A stretch of 11,768 nucleotides of DNA, taken from NCBI GenBank assembly GCA_900552185.1, contig URYT01000048.1, positions 1-11,768 on the forward strand. Reading direction: 5' to 3'. Under the pieces are notes generated by a model. The model was given only the letters and a program-made list of their open reading frames with translations, did no database searches and was not told the DNA's origin. The position numbers and the translations under genes are program-made. Shown here in pieces: positions 5,842 to 11,768 of the stretch. Within the stretch, counting starts at the first letter, position 1. Every line of letters begins with the position of its first letter. Source of the DNA: an uncultured Collinsella sp. Lineage in GTDB: Bacteria > Actinomycetota > Coriobacteriia > Coriobacteriales > Coriobacteriaceae.

Positions 5842-7245
5842 ATGGACGCAACCGCAATTATCCTCGCTGCCGGCGAGGGCACCCGCATGAAGTCGAACCA
5901 CTGCAAGGTTTCGCACAAGATCCTGGGCAAGCCCATGGTCCAGTGGATCGTCGACGCCACCATCAAGGCCGGCTGCAGCCGCGTCGTTGTCGTCATCGGC
6001 AGCCACGCCGACGAGATGTGCGCCCTCATCGACGGTGCCTACGCCAACAGTGCCACCGAGGTCGAGTGCGTTGAGCAGACCGAGCGCCTGGGCACCGGTC
6101 ACGCCGTGAAGGTCGCGCTCGAGGCCTGCGGCATCACGCAAGGCCCCGTCGTCGTGCTCAACGGCGACCTGCCGCTCATCACCGCCGACACCGTCGCCAA
6201 GTTCGCGCAGACCGTCGCTACCGGCGAGCTCGCCTGCACCGTCATGACCATGACCCCGCCCGACCCCTTCGGCTACGGCCGCATCAAGCTGGGCGCCGAC
6301 GGCCAGATCGAGCGCATCATCGAGCAGAAGGACTGCACGCCCGAACAGGCCGCCACGCTGCTCGAGTGCAACGCCGGCTGCTACGCCTTCGACGGCGCGC
6401 AGCTCGCCACCCACATTAACGAGATCGGCAACGACAACGCGCAGTCCGAGTACTATCTGCCCGACATGCTCGAGATCCTCAAAGGCCACGGCCAGACAGT
6501 CTCCATCTTCCACTGCGATGACTACCGCGACGGCCTGGGCGTCAACAGCCGCATCCAGCTCGCGCAGCTCACCGCCATCGCGCGCGACCGCATCAACGAG
6601 CACTGGATGACCGAGGGCGTCACGTTCATCGACCCCACGCAGGCCTGGATCGGCCCCGATGCCGTTATCGGCCGCGACACCGTCGTGTGGCCGCAGACGC
6701 ACCTGATCGGCCACGTCACCGTGGGCGAGGAGTGCCAGCTCGGCCCCAACAGCCGCCTCACCGACACCACCGTCGGCAGCGGCTGCACCATCGATGAGAC
6801 TATCGCCATCGAGGCCGTCATCGAGAACGGCGTCGACTGCGGCCCGCGCGCCTACCTGCGCCCGGGCACCCACATGCTCGACGGCTCCAAGGCCGGCACG
6901 CACGTGGAGATCAAGAAGTCCACGATCGGCGAGGGCTCCAAGGTGCCGCACCTGTCCTACATCGGCGACACTACCATGGGCTCCGGCGTCAACGTGGGCG
7001 CAGGCTCCATCACCTGCAACTACGACGGCGTGCACAAGCACAAGACCGTCATCGGCAAGGACGCCTTCATCGGTTCCGACACCATGATGGTCGCGCCCGC
7101 CCAGATCGGCGACGGCGCGCTCGTGGCCGTCATCACCGAGCCGGTCCCGGCAGACGCACTCGGCCTGGGTCGTGCCCGTCAGGTAAACATTGAGGGCTGG
7201 GCCGCCGATTATCGCCGCCGTCTGCACGAGGACGACGAGGTATAA
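5842..7245 (+). CDS. glmU: Bifunctional GlmU: GlcN-1-P acetyltransferase / GlcNAc-1-P uridylyltransferase
   Basis: Makes UDP-N-acetylglucosamine, the cytosolic precursor of peptidoglycan and other surface glycans, in two steps. 467 residues, full length. The N-terminal uridylyltransferase shows LAAGEGTRMK (8-17), LGKPMVQW, LGTGHAV, LNGDLPL with the metal-binding Asp, YGRI, and NAGCYAFDG. The C-terminal left-handed beta-helix shows hexapeptide repeats (IGPDAVIGRDTVVWPQTHLIG onward), RPGTHM, the H-x-E-x-KKS active-site region, VGAGSITCNYDG, and IGSDTMMVAP. The C-terminal end reads LGRARQVNIEGW. The ATG at 5842 follows AGGAG with a seven-base gap. It is divergent from the ecf operon and closed by a good terminator. 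No truncation or missing catalytic residue is seen. Confidence 0.97.
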   Translation: MDATAIILAAGEGTRMKSNHCKVSHKILGKPMVQWIVDATIKAGCSRVVVVIGSHADEMCALIDGAYANSATEVECVEQTERLGTGHAVKVALEACGITQGPVVVLNGDLPLITADTVAKFAQTVATGELACTVMTMTPPDPFGYGRIKLGADGQIERIIEQKDCTPEQAATLLECNAGCYAFDGAQLATHINEIGNDNAQSEYYLPDMLEILKGHGQTVSIFHCDDYRDGLGVNSRIQLAQLTAIARDRINEHWMTEGVTFIDPTQAWIGPDAVIGRDTVVWPQTHLIGHVTVGEECQLGPNSRLTDTTVGSGCTIDETIAIEAVIENGVDCGPRAYLRPGTHMLDGSKAGTHVEIKKSTIGEGSKVPHLSYIGDTTMGSGVNVGAGSITCNYDGVHKHKTVIGKDAFIGSDTMMVAPAQIGDGALVAVITEPVPADALGLGRARQVNIEGWAADYRRRLHEDDEV

Positions 7246-7263
7246 CGTTTTACCAAGCATCTA

Positions 7264-7295
7264 AGGAGCTGTTCCCATGGGGGCGGCTCCTTTTT
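7264..7295 (+). terminator. Rho-independent terminator of glmU
   Basis: GGAGC pairs with GCTCC. The stem continues inward through wobble pairs and CCC/GGG around CATG, and TTTTT follows at once. It lies about 20 bases after the glmU stop. Confidence 0.85.
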
Positions 7296-7386
7296 CTATC
7301 GTGACCTGCGCAACCGGATGAGTGGTCGGTTCGTGTCCGTTGACGGTAAAGACGTTATCAAGACTCGATAAACCCCGTCGCGCGGT

Positions 7387-7392
7387 TACAAT
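7387..7392 (+). promoter_or_regulatory. Candidate -10 box of prs
   Basis: TACAAT lies 47 bases upstream of the prs ATG, downstream of the glmU terminator, where a promoter is required. No consensus -35 is found at 16-18 bases; TTGACG at 7340-7345 is too far to pair with it. The AT-rich stretch 7404-7430 before the ribosome site is otherwise unexplained. Confidence 0.4.
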
Positions 7393-7438
7393 GCAAAAAG
7401 GCATCTATATGGCATTCGATATATAAAGGAGAAGGGTA

Positions 7439-8425
7439 ATGCCGATTAATGATCCCGAGAAGTCGGAGAATATGCGCAAGTCCATCCGCGTGTATTCCGG
7501 TTCCTCCAACCGTCCCCTCGCTCAGAAGATTGCTGAGTACCTTGGGGTCGAGCTTTCGGGCCTTACGCTAAAGCAGTTCGCCAATGGTGAGATTTACGCC
7601 CGCTACGACGAGACCGTCCGCGGCGCCGACGTCTTCCTGATTCAGTCCGTGGCCGGCGGCAACGTCAACGACATGCTCATGGAGCTGCTCATCGCCACCG
7701 ACGCTGCCAAGCGCGCATCCGCCCGCTCCATCACCGCCGTTATCACCCACTACGGCTATGCCCGCCAGGACCGCAAGGCCGGCCCGCGCGAGCCCATCAC
7801 CGCCCGCCTCGTCGCCAACCTGCTCGAGCGCGCCGGCGTCAATCGCATCATCACCCTCGACCTGCACCAGGGCCAGATCCAGGGCTTCTTTGATATCCCG
7901 GTTAACCACCTGTCCGCGCTGCCGCTGTTTGGCCAGTACTACAACGACATGCACTTCGACACCGACAACCTGGTTGTCGTCTCCCCCGACGTGGGTCGCG
8001 CCAAGGCCGCCAAGAAGCTGTCCGACATGCTCGGCTGCGACCTGGCCATCGCCCACAAGGGCCGTCCGCGCCACAACGCCGCCGAGGTCATGGGCATCAT
8101 CGGTGACATCAAGGGCAAGACCTGCATCATCAACGACGACATGATCGACACCGCTGGCACCCTGTGCGCCAACGTCAAGGAGCTCAAGGCTATGGGCGCT
8201 GGCGACATCTACGTCTGCGCCACCCACGGCATCTTCTCCGGTCCGGCCATCGAGCGTCTGAACGACGCCCCGATCGTCGAGTGCCTCGTCACCGACGCCA
8301 TTCCTGTCGAGGTCGGCGGCAAGATCAAGACCATCTCGGTCGCCGAGGAGTTCGCTCAGGCCATCTCCGCCGTTTACCACGAGGAGCCCGTCTCCACGCT
8401 CGTCGGCGGCGACTTCGCGCTGTAG
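7439..8425 (+). CDS. prs: Ribose-phosphate pyrophosphokinase (PRPP synthetase)
   Basis: Transfers diphosphate from ATP to ribose 5-phosphate, giving PRPP for purine, pyrimidine, histidine, tryptophan and NAD synthesis; cytosolic. 328 residues. Seen: SGSSNRPLAQKIAEYLG near the start, FANGEIYARYDETVRG, the ATP-binding YGYARQDRKAGPREPI, the catalytic flexible-loop region, LDLHQGQIQGFFDIPVNHL (conserved class I segment), VVSPDVGRAKAA, and the PRPP loop NDDMIDTAGTL. The ATG at 7439 is set by AAAGGAG with a good gap. It gives an 11-residue leader (MPINDPEKSEN) ahead of MRKSIRVYSG; the ATG at 7472 has no ribosome site. It lies between glmU and pth, a common order glmU-prs-pth in Gram-positive bacteria, but here each gene is separated by terminators. 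Confidence 0.97.
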   Translation: MPINDPEKSENMRKSIRVYSGSSNRPLAQKIAEYLGVELSGLTLKQFANGEIYARYDETVRGADVFLIQSVAGGNVNDMLMELLIATDAAKRASARSITAVITHYGYARQDRKAGPREPITARLVANLLERAGVNRIITLDLHQGQIQGFFDIPVNHLSALPLFGQYYNDMHFDTDNLVVVSPDVGRAKAAKKLSDMLGCDLAIAHKGRPRHNAAEVMGIIGDIKGKTCIINDDMIDTAGTLCANVKELKAMGAGDIYVCATHGIFSGPAIERLNDAPIVECLVTDAIPVEVGGKIKTISVAEEFAQAISAVYHEEPVSTLVGGDFAL

Positions 8426-8453
8426 TCGCATCGTCCTTGTAACCCGGCGCATC

Positions 8454-8531
8454 GCCGTCGGAACAGAAGAAACCCCCGCGCTCCCCCTTGCTTCGCAAAG
8501 GTCGCGCGGGGGTTTCTTCTGTTCCGACGGC
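8454..8531 (+). terminator. Very long perfect hairpin, terminator of prs
   Basis: Arms 8454-8481 and 8504-8531 are perfect 28-base inverted copies with a 22-base loop. The inner stem is a classic terminator, AAACCCCCGCGC pairing with GCGCGGGGGTTT, and works for either strand. The outer 14 or so base pairs (GCCGTCGGAACAGA side) extend far beyond what termination needs. It begins 28 bases after the prs stop. Confidence 0.85.
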
Positions 8532-8649
8532 TCGCTCTGCCGCGGCCGCGCTTTTGTCTGGTGGGATTTCGCTGAAGCAAAGCCTCGCCTTCGGCGGGCG
8601 TGGTAGCCTTTGTCGTTGATTGAACTATTTGTGTAACGGAAGGACAAAT

Positions 8650-9279
8650 ATGGCAGCTGCACAGCCGCTTAAGATTCGCATGGTTGCCGGACTTGGCAAC
8701 CCTGGCGATGAGTATGCCGAGACCCGCCACAACGCCGGCTTTAAGGCGATCGACGAGCTGGCCCGTCAGGCCGGCGTCGCGTACTGGAAAAACCAGGCCG
8801 GCGCCGAGGTCGCGCTCATCAATATCAACGATGCCGAAGAAGAGGGCGGCAAGCGCCAGATCGTGCTGGTCAAGCCGCAGTCGTATATGAATACCTCGGG
8901 TGGCCCCATCTCCAAGCTCTGCCGCGAGTACAAGATCAAGGTCGAGGAGCTGCTCGTGATCCACGACGAGCTCGACATTCCCGCCGGCGACGTACGTGTT
9001 AAGGTGGGCGGTGGCCACGCCGGTCACAACGGCCTGCGCTCCATCATCGACAAGATGGGCAGTCGCGACTTCAGCCGCATCCGCACCGGCATCGGCAACC
9101 CTCCCGGCAAGATGGCTGTCGCCGACTACGTGCTCAAGCAGCTGCGCGCCCGCGAGGCCGAGGACTTCCAGGACACCTGCGCTCGCGCCGCCGACGCCGC
9201 CGGCCTGGCAATCGTCCACGGCGTGATCTATGCCCGCGACCACGTCAACGGTGCCGCCTCCGCCAACGGCAAGCACTAA
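8650..9279 (+). CDS. pth: Peptidyl-tRNA hydrolase
   Basis: Cleaves the ester bond of peptidyl-tRNAs dropped from ribosomes, recycling tRNA; cytosolic monomer. 209 residues from the ATG at 8650. Seen: GLGNPGDEYAETRHNAGF with Asn17 and catalytic His27, KPQSYMNTSGG with Asn81, VIHDELDIPAG with Asp106, GGGHAGHNGLRSI with Asn127, and RIRTGIGNPPG. All active-site residues of the bacterial Pth family are there. A small acidic insert (DAEEEGGKRQ, about 61-70) sits between the two halves of the N-terminal region. AAGGA precedes the ATG with a normal gap. A longer frame from 8620 would put the ribosome site inside the gene, so I reject it. It follows the long prs hairpin, so it probably has a promoter in 8532-8640 that I cannot pinpoint. 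Confidence 0.96.
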   Translation: MAAAQPLKIRMVAGLGNPGDEYAETRHNAGFKAIDELARQAGVAYWKNQAGAEVALININDAEEEGGKRQIVLVKPQSYMNTSGGPISKLCREYKIKVEELLVIHDELDIPAGDVRVKVGGGHAGHNGLRSIIDKMGSRDFSRIRTGIGNPPGKMAVADYVLKQLRAREAEDFQDTCARAADAAGLAIVHGVIYARDHVNGAASANGKH

Positions 9280-9281
9280 AA

Positions 9282-9479
9282 CCTACTATTTAGGGACAGG
9301 TTTATTTTGGTCGGTTTTATCTGCGAAAACGCCGCGGTGGCCGCATCGCAATAAACCCCGCACTGCCATACACACATAGCACCCCAAAGGGGGCCGGCCT
9401 CATCACAACCCGAGGCCGGCCCCATTTGCCGTTTTACCTGATAAAACCGACCAAAATAAACCTCTCCCCCTTTAGTAGG
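9282..9479. repeat. Nested palindromic intergenic element with about 50-base inverted ends
   Basis: Arms 9282-9320 and 9441-9479 are inverted copies, starting CCTACTA and running through AGG-TTTATTTTGGTCGGTTTTAT. The match is near perfect apart from a few positions near the outside, and imperfect pairing goes on for another dozen bases inward. In the middle sits a perfect 11-bp hairpin, GGGGCCGGCCT (9390-9400) with AGGCCGGCCCC (9413-9423). It begins two bases after the pth stop. It holds no open reading frame of note. It may terminate pth, but its size suggests a non-autonomous mobile repeat. Confidence 0.75.
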
Positions 9480-9542
9480 CCAAAGTGGATAAACCCTGCT
9501 CCCAACCGCCGAAGATACACGTAAGCGACATGTCCATGAGGG

Positions 9543-9548
9543 TATAAT
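9543..9548 (+). promoter_or_regulatory. Promoter -10 box of the nfnA-nfnB operon
   Basis: A perfect TATAAT lies 105 bases upstream of the nfnA ATG. The expected -35 region (about 9519-9526) does not resemble TTGACA, which suggests an activator or a weak promoter. Transcription would begin near 9555, right at the start of the leader hairpin. Confidence 0.6.
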
Positions 9549-9553
9549 TTGCA

Positions 9554-9590
9554 CCGTATGTCTGCACAACGCCTGTGCGCGTACGGTTTT
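9554..9590 (+). promoter_or_regulatory. Leader hairpin with T run, possible attenuator of nfnAB
   Basis: CCGTA (9554-9558) pairs with TACGG (9582-9586), and GCACA (9564-9568) with TGTGC (9574-9578), around a 5-base loop. TTTTATT follows. It lies at the predicted transcript start and about 65 bases before the gene. It could be a 5' stabilising hairpin or a premature terminator. A second small stem, CCGTG-GAGG-CACGG, lies close to the ribosome site. Confidence 0.4.
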
Positions 9591-9653
9591 ATTCGGGCTA
9601 CCGTCCATTTCCGTGGAGGCACGGTTCGGCGGCCCTAACAAGAGAGGGGTTCT

Positions 9654-10493
9654 ATGTATAAGATCCTGGAGAAGACGCAGTTCTCGGAGAAGGTGTTCAA
9701 GTTCCGCATCGAGGCGCCCGCAATCGCCAAGCATGCGCACGCTGGACAGTTCCTCATGGTTCGCGCCAACGAGACGGGCGAGCGTGTCCCGTTTACCCTG
9801 GCCGGCTGGAACGGTGACGAGGGCTGGGTCGAGTTCATCTTCATGGTGATCGGCAAGACCACCGAGATGCTTTCCACCTACGAGGCCGGCGAGTCGCTGC
9901 GCGACGTCGTGGGCCCGCTGGGCGTTCCCACCGAGATGGCCGAGGGCCCCTGCGCCGTCATTGGCGGCGGCGTCGGCCTGGCAATTGCCTTCCCGGTCGC
10001 CAAGCACCTGGTCGAGACCGGCCACGAGGTGCACGCCATCATGGGCGCCCGCACCAAGGACCTCCTGCTTATGGAGGACCAGTTCCGCGAGCTCCTCGAC
10101 GAGGACCACATCCACATCACCACTGACGACGGCTCCTACGGCGAGCAGGGCGTTGTCACCGCTCCGCTGGAGCGCCTGCTGCAGGACAAGGCCGTGAGCC
10201 AGGTCTTCTGCGTCGGCCCCGTTCCGATGATGAAGTTCTCGACCCTCACCGCCCAGAAATACGACACCCCCATCACCGCGTCCCTCAACCCCATCATGGT
10301 TGACGGCACCGGTATGTGCGGCTGCTGCCGCGTCGAGGTGGGCGGCGTGACCAAGTTCGCTTGCGTCGACGGCCCCGACTTCGATGCCACCCTGGTCGAC
10401 TGGGATGACCTTCGTGCCCGCCAGGCCGCTTACCGTTCCGAAGAGGGCGAGTCCCTCAAGGCCTATGAGGAAAAGAGCTGCGCATGCCACTAG
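9654..10493 (+). CDS. nfnA: NfnA-type FAD/[2Fe-2S] subunit of ferredoxin:NADP(H) oxidoreductase (sulfide/dihydroorotate dehydrogenase-like)
   Basis: Small subunit that carries FAD and a [2Fe-2S] cluster and exchanges electrons with NADH, in a cytosolic complex with the next gene product. 279 residues. Seen: flavin-binding RVPFT (44-48), nucleotide-binding IGGGVGLA (103-110), CVGP (186-189), and the cluster region DGTGMCGCCRV ... CVDGPDFD with Asp217, Cys222, Cys225 and Cys237. That Asp-Cys-Cys-Cys spacing fits the unusual aspartate-ligated cluster known in NfnA, rather than the four-Cys PyrK, and no pyrD neighbour is present. The C-terminus ends in an odd KSCACH. GAGAGGGG precedes the ATG. 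The end overlaps nfnB by 10 bases. Older annotation calls it SudB or a ferredoxin-NADP reductase alpha subunit; the physiological partner is inferred. Confidence 0.88.
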   Translation: MYKILEKTQFSEKVFKFRIEAPAIAKHAHAGQFLMVRANETGERVPFTLAGWNGDEGWVEFIFMVIGKTTEMLSTYEAGESLRDVVGPLGVPTEMAEGPCAVIGGGVGLAIAFPVAKHLVETGHEVHAIMGARTKDLLLMEDQFRELLDEDHIHITTDDGSYGEQGVVTAPLERLLQDKAVSQVFCVGPVPMMKFSTLTAQKYDTPITASLNPIMVDGTGMCGCCRVEVGGVTKFACVDGPDFDATLVDWDDLRARQAAYRSEEGESLKAYEEKSCACH

Positions 10494-11768
10494 TTAACGG
10501 TCGTTTCGTTGCCGATATGAAGTCGCCCCGCACCCCCGATAACGAGGAGCCGGCTGCCGAGCGCGCCTGCGACTTCCGCCCCGTCGACAAGGGCTTCACC
10601 GAGGAGATGGCGCTGGCCGAGGCCGAGCGCTGCCTCAACTGCAAGAAGCCGTTCTGTGTTGAGGGCTGCCCCGTCAACATCAACATCCCCCGCTTTATCG
10701 AGCAGATCCGCGAGAAGGACTTCGGCGGCGCTCTCGATACCATCCGCGAGGACTCCATGCTTCCCGCCATCTGCGGCCGCGTCTGCCCGCAGGAGAACCA
10801 GTGCGAGGGCAAGTGCATCCGTGGTAAGAAGTCCGAGCCCGTGGCCATCGGCCAGCTCGAGCGCTTCCTGGGTGACCGCCCCGAGCTCGCCTCTACGCCC
10901 AAGATGGCCCCCAAGAACGGCAAGAAGGTCGCTGTCGTCGGCTCTGGCCCGTCCGGCATCACCTGCGCCGGCGAGCTCGCCCGTAACGGCTTTGACGTCA
11001 CCGTCTTTGAGGCCTTCTTTACCGGCGGCGGCGTGCTGGTCTACGGCATCCCCGAGTTCCGTCTGCCCAAGGCAGTCGTCAAGCGCGAGATTGACGGCCT
11101 GGAGGACATGGGCGTCAAGTTTGAGTACAACTCCGTCGTGGGCAACATGGCCACGGCCGAAGAGCTGTTCGAGCAGGGCTTCGACGCCATCTACGTGGCG
11201 ACCGGCGCAGGCCTGCCCAAGTTCCTCAACGTCCCCGGCGAGAACCTGCCCAACGTCTTCTTCGCGAACGAGTACCTCACCCGCGTGAACCTGATGAAGG
11301 CCAACAAGTTCCCCGAGTACGACACCCCCACCAAGCACGGCAAGAACGTCGTTGTCTTTGGTGGCGGCAACGTGGCTATGGACGCCGTCCGTACCGCCAA
11401 GCGCCTGGGCGCCGAGCACGCCATTATCGCCTACCGTCGTACCGAGGATGAGATGCCTTGCCGTCGTGCCGAGCTGCACCACGCCAAGGCCGAGGGCGTC
11501 GAGGTTCTGCCGCTCGTCTCCCCGCTCGAGTTTGTCGCTGGCGAGGACGGCTCCGTGTGCGCCGTCAAGGTCCAGAAGATGGAGGTCGGCGAGCCCGACG
11601 AGTCCGGCCGTCGTCGCCCGGTGCCCATCGAGGGCGCCATCGAGGAGATCCCCTGCGACGTCGCGATCTCGGCTATCGGCACCAACGCCAACCCCTTCGC
11701 AAAGAAGATCGGCGGCAAGATGGAGCTCAACAAGTGGGGCTACATCGTCGCCGACGAGGAGACCGGCC
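10484..11768 (+). CDS. nfnB: NfnB-type large subunit / glutamate synthase small-chain homologue (3' end outside window)
   Basis: Large subunit with FAD and two [4Fe-4S] clusters that reacts with NADPH and ferredoxin. 428 residues are visible of a usual 460-470. Seen: N-terminal cluster motifs Cys50-x2-Cys53-x4-Cys58-x3-Cys62 and Cys97-x3-Cys101-x5-Cys107-x3-Cys111, the FAD fold VVGSGPSGITCAGELA (151-166), GGVLVYGIPEFRLPK (182-196), and an NADP-binding insert VVVFGGGNVAMDAVRTAKRLG (289-309) followed by YRR. The ATG at 10484 lies inside the last codons of nfnA in another frame, with GAGGAAAAGAG upstream, so translation is probably coupled. The family is also annotated as gltD/gltA glutamate synthase small chain. 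Since no large glutamate synthase chain is adjacent and an NfnA partner is, the transhydrogenase role is preferred, as inference. Confidence 0.9.
   Translation, partial: MPLVNGRFVADMKSPRTPDNEEPAAERACDFRPVDKGFTEEMALAEAERCLNCKKPFCVEGCPVNINIPRFIEQIREKDFGGALDTIREDSMLPAICGRVCPQENQCEGKCIRGKKSEPVAIGQLERFLGDRPELASTPKMAPKNGKKVAVVGSGPSGITCAGELARNGFDVTVFEAFFTGGGVLVYGIPEFRLPKAVVKREIDGLEDMGVKFEYNSVVGNMATAEELFEQGFDAIYVATGAGLPKFLNVPGENLPNVFFANEYLTRVNLMKANKFPEYDTPTKHGKNVVVFGGGNVAMDAVRTAKRLGAEHAIIAYRRTEDEMPCRRAELHHAKAEGVEVLPLVSPLEFVAGEDGSVCAVKVQKMEVGEPDESGRRRPVPIEGAIEEIPCDVAISAIGTNANPFAKKIGGKMELNKWGYIVADEETG

Noticed and set aside
5764..7260. Long minus-strand open frame (498 codons) opposite glmU
   Set aside because: It is an antisense shadow produced by high GC at third positions. 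Its product is a monotonous Val/Gly/Asp/Ala/His string without any family motif, while the plus strand encodes an intact GlmU.
7568..8662. Minus-strand open frame opposite prs and its hairpin
   Set aside because: Antisense to an intact prs and crosses the terminator; no ribosome site or recognisable domain.
9276..10490. Long minus-strand open frame opposite nfnA and the palindromic element
   Set aside because: Same GC-driven antisense artefact: low-complexity composition, and it runs through the palindrome and promoter region.
9654..10493. PyrK (dihydroorotate dehydrogenase electron-transfer subunit)
   Set aside because: No pyrD neighbour, the cluster region has the Asp-Cys-Cys-Cys pattern, and the overlapping partner is an NfnB/GltD-type protein.
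10490..11482. Minus-strand open frame opposite nfnB
   Set aside because: Antisense shadow of a clearly conserved iron-sulfur flavoprotein; composition is Ala/Gly/Asp/Val-rich without motifs.

Overview
The window is a GC-rich bacterial chromosome segment with strong G/C preference at codon third positions and good Shine-Dalgarno sites. Gene content and sequence style suggest an anaerobic actinobacterium of the Coriobacteriia, most likely Collinsella or a close relative. That placement is inference from the look of the proteins and the repeat elements, not from a search. Nearly all the DNA is housekeeping or core metabolism. I see no CRISPR array, phage gene, transposase, tRNA or rRNA.

Left part (1-2243): on the minus strand, the N-terminal two thirds of dihydropteroate synthase (folP, running off the left edge) and a Sir2-type NAD-dependent deacylase. 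Exodeoxyribonuclease III is transcribed divergently on the plus strand. Between exoA and the next, convergent operon lie two stacked hairpins (2260-2367).

Middle (2394-5810, minus strand): a complete energy-coupling-factor (ECF) vitamin-type importer, read as ecfT, then a single gene for two fused ATPases, then an S component, with overlapping or almost touching junctions and a plausible promoter at 5782-5809. The linker between the two ATPase halves is encoded by a 189-bp (63-codon) stretch with unusual codons, bounded by imperfect inverted repeats. It looks like an in-frame insertion of a small repeat element. The transcribed leader of ecfT carries a coding-like, out-of-frame remnant.

Right part (5842-11768, plus strand): glmU (UDP-GlcNAc synthesis), terminator, prs (PRPP synthesis), an unusually long perfect hairpin terminator, pth (peptidyl-tRNA hydrolase), a 198-bp nested palindromic element, then a two-gene operon with a perfect TATAAT box. 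That operon encodes the FAD/[2Fe-2S] and the FAD/4Fe-4S subunits of an NfnAB-type NADH-dependent ferredoxin:NADP oxidoreductase (also annotated as sulfide dehydrogenase or glutamate synthase small chain). The second subunit is cut by the right edge. The pair overlaps by 10 bases and probably balances NADH, NADPH and reduced ferredoxin in a fermentative cell.

The most unusual features are non-genic: the putative in-frame mini-element in the ECF ATPase, and two intergenic palindromic elements that share outer motifs.
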